Shown: piece by piece, positions 28,032 through 36,876 of the stretch
Position numbering within the stretch: position 1 is the stretch's first letter
Layout of the letters: each line of letters opens with the position of its first letter
Origin: Pseudoglutamicibacter albus
Lineage (GTDB): Bacteria > Actinomycetota > Actinomycetes > Actinomycetales > Micrococcaceae
Assembly (NCBI RefSeq): GCF_031458175.1
Contig: NZ_JAVDXX010000001.1
Span: 992,001-1,056,000 of the forward strand
Direction: 5' to 3'
DNA: 64,000 bases
The notes under the pieces: generated by a model
Databases searched by the model: none
What the model was told of the DNA's origin: nothing
Seen by the model: only the letters and a program-made list of their open reading frames with translations
Translations under genes and position numbers: made by a program

Positions 28032-28098
28032 AACTATTAAGCTACCCGTGAACCCCGTCTCGGGAACACTCCCAACGCCGCACGTGTTGAACCAATTG

Positions 28099-28665
28099 AT
28101 GAATCAACAAAGCGACCACACGATCGTCATGGCAGGCGGATGCTTCTGGTGCCTCGACGCCTGGTTCCGCCAAGTACGAGGAGTCAACCACGTCGAATCG
28201 GGATACACAGGAGGCGGCGACGCACCCGCGGACTATTACAGCGTGTGCACCGGCACCACAGGTCACGCAGAAGCCGTCGCCGTGACCTTCGACCCCACCG
28301 TCATCAGCGATGACACCGTGCTCGACATGTTCTTCACGATGCACAATCCCACAACGCTGAACCGGCAAGGCTACGACGTCGGGCCCCAATACCGCTCCGC
28401 ACTGTTCACCAACAGCAAGCAACAATCCGAGCTCTTTGAGGCGGCCATCGAACGTAATCAACCCAACTGGGCAGAGCCGATTGTCACCAGCATCGAACCG
28501 CTAGGCCCGTGGTACGCCGCTGAAGCCGAGCATCAAAACTACTACCAACGCAACCGGCAGGCCGGCTACTGCCACGTCATCATCGACCCCAAACTGAGCG
28601 CTGCCAGGGCACGTTTCGTTAAGTTTCTTGAAAGTGACGCGCCCACAAGCAATTCCCTAGGCTGA
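28099..28665 (+). CDS. msrA: peptide methionine sulfoxide reductase MsrA
   Basis: Reduces the S-epimer of methionine sulfoxide in proteins and free amino acid. The catalytic motif GCFWC lies near residues 13-17 from ATG 28099. It is followed by VESGYTGG, GHAEAVAVTFDP and HNPTTLNRQGYDVGPQYRS, all canonical. A Cys in AGYCHVIID near the C-terminus may act as resolving residue. 188 residues from this ATG fit the family. GTG 28048 would add 17 residues and sits next to an AT-rich -10-like TAACTATTAA, which suggests a leaderless start; this is undecided. Confidence 0.92.
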   Translation: MNQQSDHTIVMAGGCFWCLDAWFRQVRGVNHVESGYTGGGDAPADYYSVCTGTTGHAEAVAVTFDPTVISDDTVLDMFFTMHNPTTLNRQGYDVGPQYRSALFTNSKQQSELFEAAIERNQPNWAEPIVTSIEPLGPWYAAEAEHQNYYQRNRQAGYCHVIIDPKLSAARARFVKFLESDAPTSNSLG

Positions 28666-28808
28666 ACAGCGAAACCAGTCGGGAGGCCTCTCATCCCAAG
28701 GCAAACGTGGCTCGCTCACGAAGGTGACTGACTCGCCAATCCACAACTCCCACATTCCACTTCCCAAACGTCTTTTGGAAACATTTCTTCTAGGAAAGGA
28801 GCACTGAC

Positions 28809-29741
28809 GTGCCAATCCTGAACAACGTCACTGAAGCAATCGGAAACACCCCGCTCGTGCGCCTGAACAATCTTGATGCCGACCTTCCAGGTAACGTCGC
28901 GGTCAAGCTCGAGTTCTACAATCCCGCTAACTCGGTGAAGGACCGCATCGGTCGCGCGATCATCGACGCCGCAGAGAAGTCCGGAGCTCTGAAGCCGGGC
29001 GGAACCATCGTTGAAGGCACCTCCGGCAATACCGGCATCGCACTCGCGATGGTTGGCGCCGCACGCGGCTACCGTGTGGTCTTGACGATGCCAGAGACAA
29101 TGTCGAGTGAACGTCGCGTGATCTTGCGCGCTTTCGGCGCGGAGATCGTTTTGACCTCCGGTGCTGACGGTATGCGCGGCGCAGTTGAGAAGGCCCAGCA
29201 GATCGTCCAGGAGACCGATAACGCAATCCTGGCCAGCCAGTTCTCCAACAAAGCCAACCCGGAAATCCACGAGGCAACCACCGGCCCGGAAATCTGGAAC
29301 GATACCGAGGGCGCCGTTGACATCCTCGTGGGTGGCGTTGGCACGGGCGGAACCATCACTGGCGCTGGCCGTTACCTCAAGAAGCAGAAGGATTCGGTCA
29401 AGGTCGTGGCTGTTGAGCCAGCTGATTCTCCGCTGCTGACTGAAGGCAACGCGGGCCCGCACAAGATCCAGGGTCTGGGCGCGAACTTTATTCCAGAGGT
29501 CCTTGACCGCGAAATCTATGACGAGGTCATCGACGCACCGTTGGACGCATCGATCGAGACCGCCCGGGCTCTTGGCGCGAAGGAGGGGATCCTCGGCGGG
29601 ATTTCCTCCGGTGCAGCTGTGTGGGCTGCGCTCGAGGTTGCTAAGCGTGAGGATAACCGTGACAAGCTCATTGTGGCCGTGGTTCCTGATTTCGGTGAGC
29701 GCTACATCTCCACGATGCTCTACGATGACATCCGCGGCTGA
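28809..29741 (+). CDS. cysK: cysteine synthase A (O-acetylserine sulfhydrylase)
   Basis: PLP enzyme that makes cysteine from O-acetylserine and sulfide. 310 residues. Lys44 in NSVKDRIG is the PLP lysine, EGTSGNTGIALA binds substrate, and GVGTGGTITGAG holds the phosphate. GTG 28809 is preceded by AAAGGAG. cysE follows 37 nt downstream, so the two steps of cysteine synthesis are co-transcribed and the proteins probably form the cysteine synthase complex. No SAM or other riboswitch is visible in the 143-nt leader. Confidence 0.96.
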   Translation: MPILNNVTEAIGNTPLVRLNNLDADLPGNVAVKLEFYNPANSVKDRIGRAIIDAAEKSGALKPGGTIVEGTSGNTGIALAMVGAARGYRVVLTMPETMSSERRVILRAFGAEIVLTSGADGMRGAVEKAQQIVQETDNAILASQFSNKANPEIHEATTGPEIWNDTEGAVDILVGGVGTGGTITGAGRYLKKQKDSVKVVAVEPADSPLLTEGNAGPHKIQGLGANFIPEVLDREIYDEVIDAPLDASIETARALGAKEGILGGISSGAAVWAALEVAKREDNRDKLIVAVVPDFGERYISTMLYDDIRG

Positions 29742-29778
29742 AACCAGTTAGCCCTCTCCTAGGCCGAAAGGACCCTCT

Positions 29779-30366
29779 GTGGGATTGATCTCCACGTTCC
29801 GGGAAGATATTGCGAACGCGCGGGCGCACGATCCGGCGGCGCGTTCAGGTGCTGAAGTCGCGATCGTCTACTCAGGTTTGCATGCGATTTGGATGCACCG
29901 GCTCGCCCACCGCATGTGGAATGCGTCGCCTCTTCTGCGGCTTCCTGCCCGGGCCCTTTCGCAACTGACGCGTTTCGCAACCGGGATTGAGATTCACCCA
30001 GGTGCGACGATCGGCCGTCGCTTCTTCATCGACCACGGCATGGGTGTTGTGATCGGCGAGACCGCAGAGATCGGTGACGATGTGATGCTCTATCACGGCG
30101 TGACGCTCGGCGGCCGTTCGCTCGCTAAAACTAAGCGACATCCGACGATTGGTGACCGTGTCACGATCGGCGCTGGCGCGAAGGTACTGGGGCCTGTCGT
30201 GATCGGGGCTGATTCGAAGATCGGAGCGAACGCGGTGGTTGTGAAGGACGCCGACCCTGGTTCGATCATTACCGGCGTGCCGGGTAAGGCGCGGGCAGCG
30301 AAACCTGAGGAACGCAAACCCGCGGTCGATCCGTGTGAATACATCGACCCGGCGATGTGGATCTGA
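29779..30366 (+). CDS. cysE: serine O-acetyltransferase
   Basis: Makes O-acetylserine from serine and acetyl-CoA for CysK. The 195-residue short (EpsC-type) form has an N-terminal helical part, then left-handed beta-helix repeats ([41 protein letters not shown]) with the catalytic His-Asp pairs. It ends in an Ile (..PAMWI), the residue other CysE proteins insert into the CysK active site. GTG start with GAAAGGA upstream. Confidence 0.94.
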   Translation: MGLISTFREDIANARAHDPAARSGAEVAIVYSGLHAIWMHRLAHRMWNASPLLRLPARALSQLTRFATGIEIHPGATIGRRFFIDHGMGVVIGETAEIGDDVMLYHGVTLGGRSLAKTKRHPTIGDRVTIGAGAKVLGPVVIGADSKIGANAVVVKDADPGSIITGVPGKARAAKPEERKPAVDPCEYIDPAMWI

Positions 30367-30389
30367 CACATCGGCTGGTGAACCTAAGG

Positions 30390-30431
30390 CTGGGGTGTCC
30401 GATGTGGCAATCACCACATCGGACACCCCAG
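30390..30431 (+). terminator. terminator after cysKE
   Basis: A perfect 18-bp inverted repeat (30390-30407, 30414-30431) with a 6-nt loop, 24 nt after the cysE stop. Confidence 0.8.
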
Positions 30432-30507
30432 TTGGGTAAAGCAAGGAAAATAAGGTAGGGTAAATATTCGTGCTCAGGGATCGAAAGTGAACTGAGAACC
30501 AACAGTT

Positions 30508-30584
30508 GGGTCTATAGCTCAGTTGGCTAGAGCATCTCGTTTACACCGAGAGGGTCGGGGGTTCGAGTCCCTCTGGACCCACCA
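30508..30584 (+). tRNA. tRNA-Val(UAC) with encoded CCA
   Basis: Acceptor GGGTCTA/TGGACCC, anticodon stem TCTCG/CGAGA with loop TTTACAC giving TAC. A discriminator A and a genomic CCA (30582-30584) follow. It is the only one of the five tRNAs here with encoded CCA. Confidence 0.95.
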
Positions 30585-30592
30585 ATTGTTTA

Positions 30593-30632
30593 GTCTCGGG
30601 ACATCGTTCACACGGTGTCCCGAGACTTTTTT
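30593..30632 (+). terminator. terminator after tRNA-Val
   Basis: A 14-bp stem (30593-30606 with 30613-30626, one wobble pair) followed by six T. Textbook intrinsic terminator. Confidence 0.93.
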
Positions 30633-31010
30633 ATTTCCTCTCGCGTTGGAATGGCTACGCTGTTGTCGCTGCGCGAGTGGCGTTGCGGGACGGCTTAATC
30701 CTCGTAGCGTGAAACGCTGAAATCAATCGCTCCTTCACCGTGCTGTGAACCGAATTACACTCTCGGTTTTGTGTGTGTTTTACGCTCCTAGCTAGCTTCA
30801 GGTCTAACGCTTTCCGGGGTACCGGACAGAGAAACCTGTACACAAACGGTTCATCAGCATTCAGCTTCCGCGTATTTATAAGGAAGTTTGACCTTTCGGG
30901 CTGTAATCGGGTTATGAAAGATAAATTTTCTTTCGCCCTTCTATGGTGCTTTTGGATGCGCTTGGCTATTTTAGGTTCTAAACAGAAACACATGCCTAAG
31001 GGGCGCCATC
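30633..31010. other. lower-G+C intergenic stretch downstream of tRNA-Val
   Basis: About 380 nt visibly more A+T rich than the surroundings. Frames on both strands are short and have no ribosome site, so I call no gene. A possible promoter for the lipoprotein gene is TTGACC (30888-30893) with TATGAA (30913-30918), spacing 19. No copy of the tRNA 3' end that would mark an attachment site was found up to 32.9 kb. Confidence 0.5.
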
Positions 31011-31718
31011 ATGACAAATCTAAAACGAAGCGCTATCGCCACAGCCCTGACGCTCGCGCTTGTTTCCGGGTTAGCCGCCTGCGGATCCAGCGACGATGCG
31101 AAGCCAGCCGAAGCGGCACCGTCCGCCTCGCCGCCTGCAAGCCAGAGCGACAAGGAAGCGAAAGGCAAGGCCGCTTCCGGTAGCGGCAAAGAACCTGCGA
31201 AACCCAAGCCTTCGGCCAGCCCGTCACCGAAGGGCCCGTATAAACCGGCCACCCCGAAACGCCCGGCCCAGAATGTCCCCGTCCCCGGACCCTTGCCCGA
31301 GGTAGCGAAAGAAGAAAGCAAAGCAGGGCAGGTCGCGTTCATCGAGCACTGGGCTAAGGAGTTCAACTACGCAGTGGAAACAGGGAAACTTCGCCCGGAA
31401 TTCTGGGAAATGACGAGTAGGTCCTGCAATTACTGCAAGGAAGTCGAAAGAGCTCTCAAAAACATGGAGGAACAAAAAACCTGGAACGTCGGCGGCGACA
31501 TAACCGTGGACAACATACGGCCCGACATTGAGCCTCTCGAAGACGGTATTTACGAGGTGCGCTTCTCAGTTAGCGAGACCGCACGTAAGCGTTATGCGTC
31601 GGGGAAAACCAAACCTGTTGAAGAGTATCCCGCCGGCGCGGTAGACCAGGCCTTCGTAGAGCTACGCAGGGTTAAGGGGCAATGGCGATTAGAAGGGTTC
31701 TATCAAATTGCGGACTAA
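31011..31718 (+). CDS. DUF6318-type lipoprotein
   Basis: A 235-residue secreted lipoprotein. A signal peptide with lipobox LAAC puts the lipidated Cys at residue 24. A Ser/Pro/Lys/Ala-rich spacer of about 75 residues follows, long enough to cross the wall. The globular part (about 100-235) resembles DUF6318: an IEHWAKEFNYAVETG helix, MTSRSCNYCKEVERAL with a CxxC pair, and a wing ending QWRLEGFYQ. The function is unknown. AAGGGG lies upstream of ATG 31011. It overlaps the next gene by 11 nt. Confidence 0.8.
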   Translation: MTNLKRSAIATALTLALVSGLAACGSSDDAKPAEAAPSASPPASQSDKEAKGKAASGSGKEPAKPKPSASPSPKGPYKPATPKRPAQNVPVPGPLPEVAKEESKAGQVAFIEHWAKEFNYAVETGKLRPEFWEMTSRSCNYCKEVERALKNMEEQKTWNVGGDITVDNIRPDIEPLEDGIYEVRFSVSETARKRYASGKTKPVEEYPAGAVDQAFVELRRVKGQWRLEGFYQIAD

Positions 31719-32793
31719 ACAGAGTGTAGGTTTGTGCACTGTAATTACGCTCGGACTCTTAGGAGTGACTCCGGTATCGGCTTCACCCAGTGCCGATCAC
31801 GACCAAAAAACAAGTAGTACCACGATCACTGTCACGAAATCTGAAAAATCAGTCATAAGAAAGACGCTTCCGGGCGAGAATGGTCATGCGCCGGCGGCTG
31901 CTCCTAAGGTTTTTGCGAAACGCTTGGTCTGGAGCCAGGCCTGTACCGCCTCTGCGTTGGACCGTTCCGGCGCGGTAACCGCTTCCACCAAGGTTGCTGG
32001 TAGTGACCTGCACGTAGCCGAGATGGTGGACCCGAAAGCTCGTAACGCGGCTAAAACCCAAGCCTGCACCCGACGAGCAGTGGACGAATGCGGTCAACGT
32101 GACGACCTGCTCTACACCACCAACACCGCCACCACCCAACTCGCCTGCCGTGCTAAAAGCAAACCGTCTAAGAACGATGCTCCGGCTCAGCAGGCTCCGC
32201 TGACCATCACTGAAATCCGAACCCTGATCGCGACCGAAACCAAACGCATCCGCATCCACCCCGGAGCAGTCACCACCGATGCGATCAAACCCAACACCCT
32301 CACCACCGCCTGGACCAACTTCTACCTCACCAAAAACAACAAGAACAACAGCGACACTTCCAGCGCTGATGGTGTGGTGCGGGAAACCATCGACGTCCTC
32401 GATGAAAACGTCACAGTGGAACTCACACCTGTGAAGTATCGGTGGAACTACGGCGACGGTGAAGCCCGCACTTCCAGAACCGCAGGGAAAATGCTGCCCA
32501 CTAAAGCGGATGTGTGGGAGAAAGAAACCCCGACCTCCCACATGTACCAGAAACGAGGAACCTACCGGGTGGAAGCCACCGTGACCTACACCGGGAAGTA
32601 CTCCCTGGATAACGGTGAAACCTGGGACACCATCCCCGGCACCTTAGAAACCCAAGCCACACCCCTAGACATACGAGTCTGGAGCATGCGATCAGTCAAC
32701 GTCTCCGGCCCCTGCCAACCAGGCAACCCCAACAACGATCCGACCTGCAAAATACAAGACTTCACCATCTTCAAACCCCGCCAAACACGCTAA
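31708..32793 (+). CDS. secreted PKD-like domain protein
   Basis: A 361-residue exported protein with a Sec signal peptide and likely cleavage after VSA near residue 25. The middle (75-150) has four Cys, possibly two disulfides. The C-terminal part (about 240-335) has a PKD-like beta sandwich: WNYGDGE, then SHMYQKRGTYRVEATVTYTG, the usual W-x-GDG...Y..GTY pattern. Two more Cys are near the end. There is no sorting signal or membrane anchor. The TTG start overlaps the lipoprotein gene, so the two are translationally coupled and probably act together outside the cell. Confidence 0.72.
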   Translation: MRTKQSVGLCTVITLGLLGVTPVSASPSADHDQKTSSTTITVTKSEKSVIRKTLPGENGHAPAAAPKVFAKRLVWSQACTASALDRSGAVTASTKVAGSDLHVAEMVDPKARNAAKTQACTRRAVDECGQRDDLLYTTNTATTQLACRAKSKPSKNDAPAQQAPLTITEIRTLIATETKRIRIHPGAVTTDAIKPNTLTTAWTNFYLTKNNKNNSDTSSADGVVRETIDVLDENVTVELTPVKYRWNYGDGEARTSRTAGKMLPTKADVWEKETPTSHMYQKRGTYRVEATVTYTGKYSLDNGETWDTIPGTLETQATPLDIRVWSMRSVNVSGPCQPGNPNNDPTCKIQDFTIFKPRQTR

Positions 32794-32821
32794 CCCCACA
32801 TAACGGCACACACCCACCAAA

Positions 32822-32858
32822 GCGCGAGCCCCACCAGCCACAGTAGTGGGGCTCGCGC
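32822..32858. terminator. stem-loop between PKD-like gene and ahpE
   Basis: A perfect 13-bp inverted repeat (32822-32834, 32846-32858) with an 11-nt loop between convergent genes, followed by a weakly T-rich tail. Confidence 0.65.
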
Positions 32859-32906
32859 GTTGTCTCTGAGCCCTATGTCCGGCTGAACCGAAGAGCCTGC
32901 GCTGGA

Positions 32907-33389
32907 CTACACGAATGCACCCGCTTTGCGCAGCGCATCGACATACGCATCAAGAGGCCTGCTGGCTGTGCGGTCAGCTTCAATTCGGGCGGTCATCCGG
33001 CCGGCAGCATCCCACACGAACGCGGTGCGTGTAGCGTGGCCGCGGTCAGCATCGAACGCATCCAAAGACTGAGCGAGCGCGCCGTGCGGCCAAAAATCGC
33101 TCAACGCATCAAAGCCCAAACCCAGCTGATCTGACACGGTTCGTAACGTATAGCGTGAATCCACCGAACACGCCGCCACATACACTCCAGCGGCAGTCCA
33201 TTCAGGCGAGACCTGCGCGAGCATACTCAGCTCCGAATGGCACACCGGGGTGAAACTCAACGGGAAAAAACTCAAAACCGTGATCTGCCCAACACGCTCA
33301 GAAAGCACAACCTCCTCGCCGTGTTGGTTCACCACGGGAACCGAGACAGCTGCCAACCCTGGCGCCGCCCCGGTAGGATTCACAGGCAT
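32907..33389 (-). CDS. ahpE: peroxiredoxin, AhpE-type
   Basis: Thiol peroxidase of the AhpE subfamily, 160 residues. The peroxidatic motif PxxxTxxC is Pro43, Thr47 and Cys50. A second Cys at 74 is not at a standard resolving place, so a 1-Cys mechanism using low-molecular-weight thiol (mycothiol in actinobacteria) is likely. ATG 33389 follows the DUF3052 stop codon with no gap (TGA-ATG), so the two are translationally coupled. Confidence 0.88.
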   Translation of the reverse strand: MPVNPTGAAPGLAAVSVPVVNQHGEEVVLSERVGQITVLSFFPLSFTPVCHSELSMLAQVSPEWTAAGVYVAACSVDSRYTLRTVSDQLGLGFDALSDFWPHGALAQSLDAFDADRGHATRTAFVWDAAGRMTARIEADRTASRPLDAYVDALRKAGAFV

Positions 33390-33806
33390 TCAGTTGCGCT
33401 TCCGCTGCTGCAAACACACAGCAGACCACAACTCAGACACATCAACGGCACTCGTCCTATGAAGCCCTGCCGTCGGGGCTGCCTCCTGAATCTCAACAGC
33501 GGAAACATGGCCCTCCTCCCCCAGCTTCGGGGTCAAAAGCCACACAACACCGCCGTCATCAAGGTCCGTGAGGGCATCAACCATCGCATCGACAAGGTCA
33601 CCGTCGCCGTCGCGCCACCACAACAACACGGCGTCGACAACCTCATGCTCGTCCTCGTCCAGAATCGGCTCGCCAGTGACCTCCTCGATCACCTCACGCA
33701 GCTCAAAATCGACATCCTCGTCATAACCGAGCTCTTGAACAAGGTGATCCCCAGAGATCCCCATCCGCTGAGCAGCACCCTCATACGGCGCCGTCCGAAC
33801 GCTCAC
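33390..33806 (-). CDS. DUF3052 family protein
   Basis: A 138-residue acidic protein of the DUF3052 family, found throughout actinobacteria beside ahpE and opposite aceE. Family segments are the opening GISGDHLVQELGYDEDVD, the WWRDGDGDLVDAMVDALTDL helix and VVWLLTPKLGEEGHV. The fold and the link to peroxide defence are known only by context. GTG 33806 has AAAGGA about 11 nt upstream. It is the first gene of the pair with ahpE. Confidence 0.9.
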   Translation of the reverse strand: MSVRTAPYEGAAQRMGISGDHLVQELGYDEDVDFELREVIEEVTGEPILDEDEHEVVDAVLLWWRDGDGDLVDAMVDALTDLDDGGVVWLLTPKLGEEGHVSAVEIQEAAPTAGLHRTSAVDVSELWSAVCLQQRKRN

Positions 33807-34013
33807 GTTTCAAATCCTTTTCAATAGAACAACGAAAACACTCCCCCGTTCGGGGTACACGTCCTAGAAAACACGTTTTCAGCGCGCAAAACAACTGAAC
33901 GCGCCAAAACGGCTTGCCCACCGGACTACGATGGGAAGAAGAGAGTTCACTCAACCGTTGAAAACGGTGAAGGAACAAGAACCAGAACTGTCAGCACTAG
34001 AAAGGGAACGGCC

Positions 34014-36758
34014 TTGGCTCAACAGGACCATCACATCACCGACATCCGTAGCGGATTGGTGAAACATCTGTCTGACACCGACCCAGAAGAAACTAAAGAA
34101 TGGCTCGAGTCATTCGACGGGCTCGTTGAAGCCCACGGGACCGAACGCGCCGAATACATTGTGCGTTCCCTCCTGCAGCGCGCCGGCGCCAAGTCTGTTG
34201 CCGTGCCGATGGTCACCACCACCGACTACGTCAACACGATCCCGGTGGACCAAGAACCAGAATTCCCGGGTACTGAAGAACTTGAGCGTGCCTACCGCCG
34301 TTGGATCCGCTGGAACGCAGCAGTCATGGTCCACCGTGCACAAGCGCCAGGCTTGTCCGTAGGTGGCCACATCTCCACCTATGCAGGTGCCGCGACCCTC
34401 TATGAGGTCGGCTTCAACCACTTCTTCCGCGGCCCGGGCCACGATGGTGGCGGCGACCAGATCTTTTTCCAAGGCCACGCCTCCCCCGGTATGTATGCGC
34501 GCGCCTTCCTTGAAGGACGCCTCACCGACGAGCAGCTGGATTCCTTCCGTCAGGAGAAGTCGAAGGCACCAAACGGTTTGCCGTCCTACCCGCACCCGCG
34601 CATGATGCCTGACTTCTGGCAGTTCCCGACCGTTTCGATGGGTCTTGGACCAGCGAACGCTATCTACCAGGCACAGTTCAACCGCTACCTGCACAACCGC
34701 GGCATCAAGGACACCTCCCAGCAACACGTTTGGGCATTCCTTGGCGATGGCGAAATGGACGAGCCAGAATCGCGCGGATTCCTGCAGCACGCCGCCAACG
34801 AAGGCCTCGACAACCTGACCTTCGTCATTAACTGCAACCTGCAGCGCCTCGACGGCCCGGTTCGCGGTAACGGCAAGATCATGCAGGAACTTGAAGCCTA
34901 CTTCCGTGGCGCAGGCTGGAACGTCATCAAGGTTGTGTGGGGCCGTGAATGGGATGCCCTGCTGGAGAAGGACCACGATGGTTCGCTCGTGAACATCATG
35001 AACGAAACACCAGACGGCGACTACCAGACCTACAAGGCTGAGTCCGGTGCTTTCGTGCGCGAGCACTTCTTCGGTAAGTCCCCACAGACCAAGGCAATGG
35101 TCGAAGACATGAGCGACCAGGAAATCTGGCAGCTCAAGCGCGGCGGCCACGACTACAACAAGGTCTATGCGGCTTATAAGGCCGCTACTGAGCATAAGGG
35201 CCAGCCAACCGTGATCCTCGCCCAGACAGTCAAGGGTTACGGTCTCGGAACCCACTTCGAGGGCCGCAACGCGACCCACCAGATGAAGAAGCTCACCCTG
35301 CAAGACCTCAAGGATTTCCGCGATCACCTGCGTATCCCGATCTCGGATGAAGAACTTGAGAAGGATCCGGCGCGCCCGCCGTACTACCACCCGGGCATGG
35401 ACGATGAAGCGATCCGGTACATGATCACCCGCCGCCAGGCACTCGGCGGTTTCGTGCCGGAACGCCGCGAACGCACTTCCGCGATCGCTCTACCGGATAA
35501 GACCGCATACCGCGGCGCAAAGCGTGGTTCTGGCCGTCAGGAAGCCGCAACCACGATGGCGTTCGTGCGTCTGTTGCGCGATCTGATGCGTGACAAGGAA
35601 TTCGGCCACCGCATCGTGCCGATCATTCCGGACGAGGCACGCACCTTCGGTATGGACTCCTTTTTCCCTACCGCGAAGATCTACAACCCGCAGGGTCAGA
35701 ACTACGTCTCGGTGGACCGCGATCTGATGCTCGCGTATAAGGAATCCCCGCAGGGTGTCATTCTGCACACCGGCATCAACGAAGCCGGTTCCGTTGCGGC
35801 ACTAACTGCGGCAGGTTCGTCGTATTCGACGCATCAAGAACCGATGATCCCGGTCTACATTTTCTACTCGATGTTCGGTTTCCAGCGCACTGGTGACAGC
35901 ATTTGGGCTGCCGCTGACCAGCTGGCACGTGGCTTCATGATCGGGGCGACCGCTGGTCTGACGACCCTCACCGGTGAGGGCACCCAGCACATGGATGGCC
36001 ATTCGCTCATCTTGGCTGCAACCAACCCGGGTGTTGTCTCTTACGACCCTGCCTATGGCTACGAGATCGGTCACATCGTCCGTGACGGGCTTGAACGCAT
36101 GTACGGCGGCGAGCACCCAGATCCGAACGTGATCTACTACCTCACGGTCTACAACGAGCCGATCAAGCAGCCGGCAGAACCTGATGACGTCGATGTTGAA
36201 GGCATCTTGAAGGGTATCCACCAGGTGTCTAAGGGTGAGGCTGAGGGCCCAACGGTTCAGCTGCTCGCTTCCGGTGTTGCTGTTCCATGGATCTTCAAGG
36301 CACAAGAGTTGCTCGCTGAGGACTGGGGTGTCAACGCTGATCTGTGGTCAGTGACCTCGTGGTCGGAGTTGCGTCGCGACGGCCTGCGTGCTGAGAAGCA
36401 ACGCTTCCTGCACCCTGAGTCCGATGCTCCGGTTCCTTACGTGACCGAGAAGCTCCAGGGCGCGGACGGTCCGTTCCTCGCGGTCAGCGACTATCAGCAC
36501 CATGTGCCGGATATGATCCGCCGTTTTGTGCCAGGCGACTACACAACGTTGGGTGGCGACGACTTCGGTTTCGCCGATACTCGTCCTGCGGCTCGCCGCT
36601 ACTTCCACATCGATGCCGAGTCGATTGTTGTCCGTGCGCTCCAGGAGTTGGCGGACCGCGGCGAGATCGATAAGGATGTTCCAGCTCAGGCGATCAAGAA
36701 GTACGATCTGCTCGATGTCAACGCTGGTTCGACCGGCGGTGGCGGCGGCGACGCCTAA
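34014..36758 (+). CDS. aceE: pyruvate dehydrogenase E1 component, homodimeric
   Basis: Thiamine-diphosphate enzyme that decarboxylates pyruvate and hands acetyl groups to the E2 lipoyl domain. The 914 residues match the homodimeric AceE type. Visible blocks are the [20 protein letters not shown] region with conserved His, the ThDP motif [33 protein letters not shown], and the [12 protein letters not shown] stretch near the end. TTG 34014 is the start, with AAAGGGA just upstream, an unusual codon for a highly expressed gene. E2 and E3 genes are not in the window. Confidence 0.97.
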   Translation: MAQQDHHITDIRSGLVKHLSDTDPEETKEWLESFDGLVEAHGTERAEYIVRSLLQRAGAKSVAVPMVTTTDYVNTIPVDQEPEFPGTEELERAYRRWIRWNAAVMVHRAQAPGLSVGGHISTYAGAATLYEVGFNHFFRGPGHDGGGDQIFFQGHASPGMYARAFLEGRLTDEQLDSFRQEKSKAPNGLPSYPHPRMMPDFWQFPTVSMGLGPANAIYQAQFNRYLHNRGIKDTSQQHVWAFLGDGEMDEPESRGFLQHAANEGLDNLTFVINCNLQRLDGPVRGNGKIMQELEAYFRGAGWNVIKVVWGREWDALLEKDHDGSLVNIMNETPDGDYQTYKAESGAFVREHFFGKSPQTKAMVEDMSDQEIWQLKRGGHDYNKVYAAYKAATEHKGQPTVILAQTVKGYGLGTHFEGRNATHQMKKLTLQDLKDFRDHLRIPISDEELEKDPARPPYYHPGMDDEAIRYMITRRQALGGFVPERRERTSAIALPDKTAYRGAKRGSGRQEAATTMAFVRLLRDLMRDKEFGHRIVPIIPDEARTFGMDSFFPTAKIYNPQGQNYVSVDRDLMLAYKESPQGVILHTGINEAGSVAALTAAGSSYSTHQEPMIPVYIFYSMFGFQRTGDSIWAAADQLARGFMIGATAGLTTLTGEGTQHMDGHSLILAATNPGVVSYDPAYGYEIGHIVRDGLERMYGGEHPDPNVIYYLTVYNEPIKQPAEPDDVDVEGILKGIHQVSKGEAEGPTVQLLASGVAVPWIFKAQELLAEDWGVNADLWSVTSWSELRRDGLRAEKQRFLHPESDAPVPYVTEKLQGADGPFLAVSDYQHHVPDMIRRFVPGDYTTLGGDDFGFADTRPAARRYFHIDAESIVVRALQELADRGEIDKDVPAQAIKKYDLLDVNAGSTGGGGGDA

Positions 36759-36784
36759 GCCACATCAGCTGACCTAGCTCTAGG

Positions 36785-36823
36785 GTGAGGCGGCTTGCGC
36801 ACCACGTGCGTAAGCCGCCTCAC
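36785..36823 (+). terminator. terminator after aceE
   Basis: An 18-bp stem with one wobble pair and a 3-nt loop (36785-36802, 36806-36823), 26 nt after the aceE stop; T run weak. Confidence 0.7.
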
Positions 36824-36876
36824 ATCGTTAGCATTAGCAACACCAAGGAATCTAAAAGCCGTCAGGAGGGACAAGC

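Noticed and set aside
30655-30993. 112-codon minus-strand frame after tRNA-Val
   Set aside because: No ribosome site, odd composition, no recognisable features; left as intergenic.
30508-32800. Genomic island integrated at tRNA-Val
   Set aside because: No duplicated tRNA 3' end, integrase or other mobility gene is visible; kept only as a possible accessory locus.
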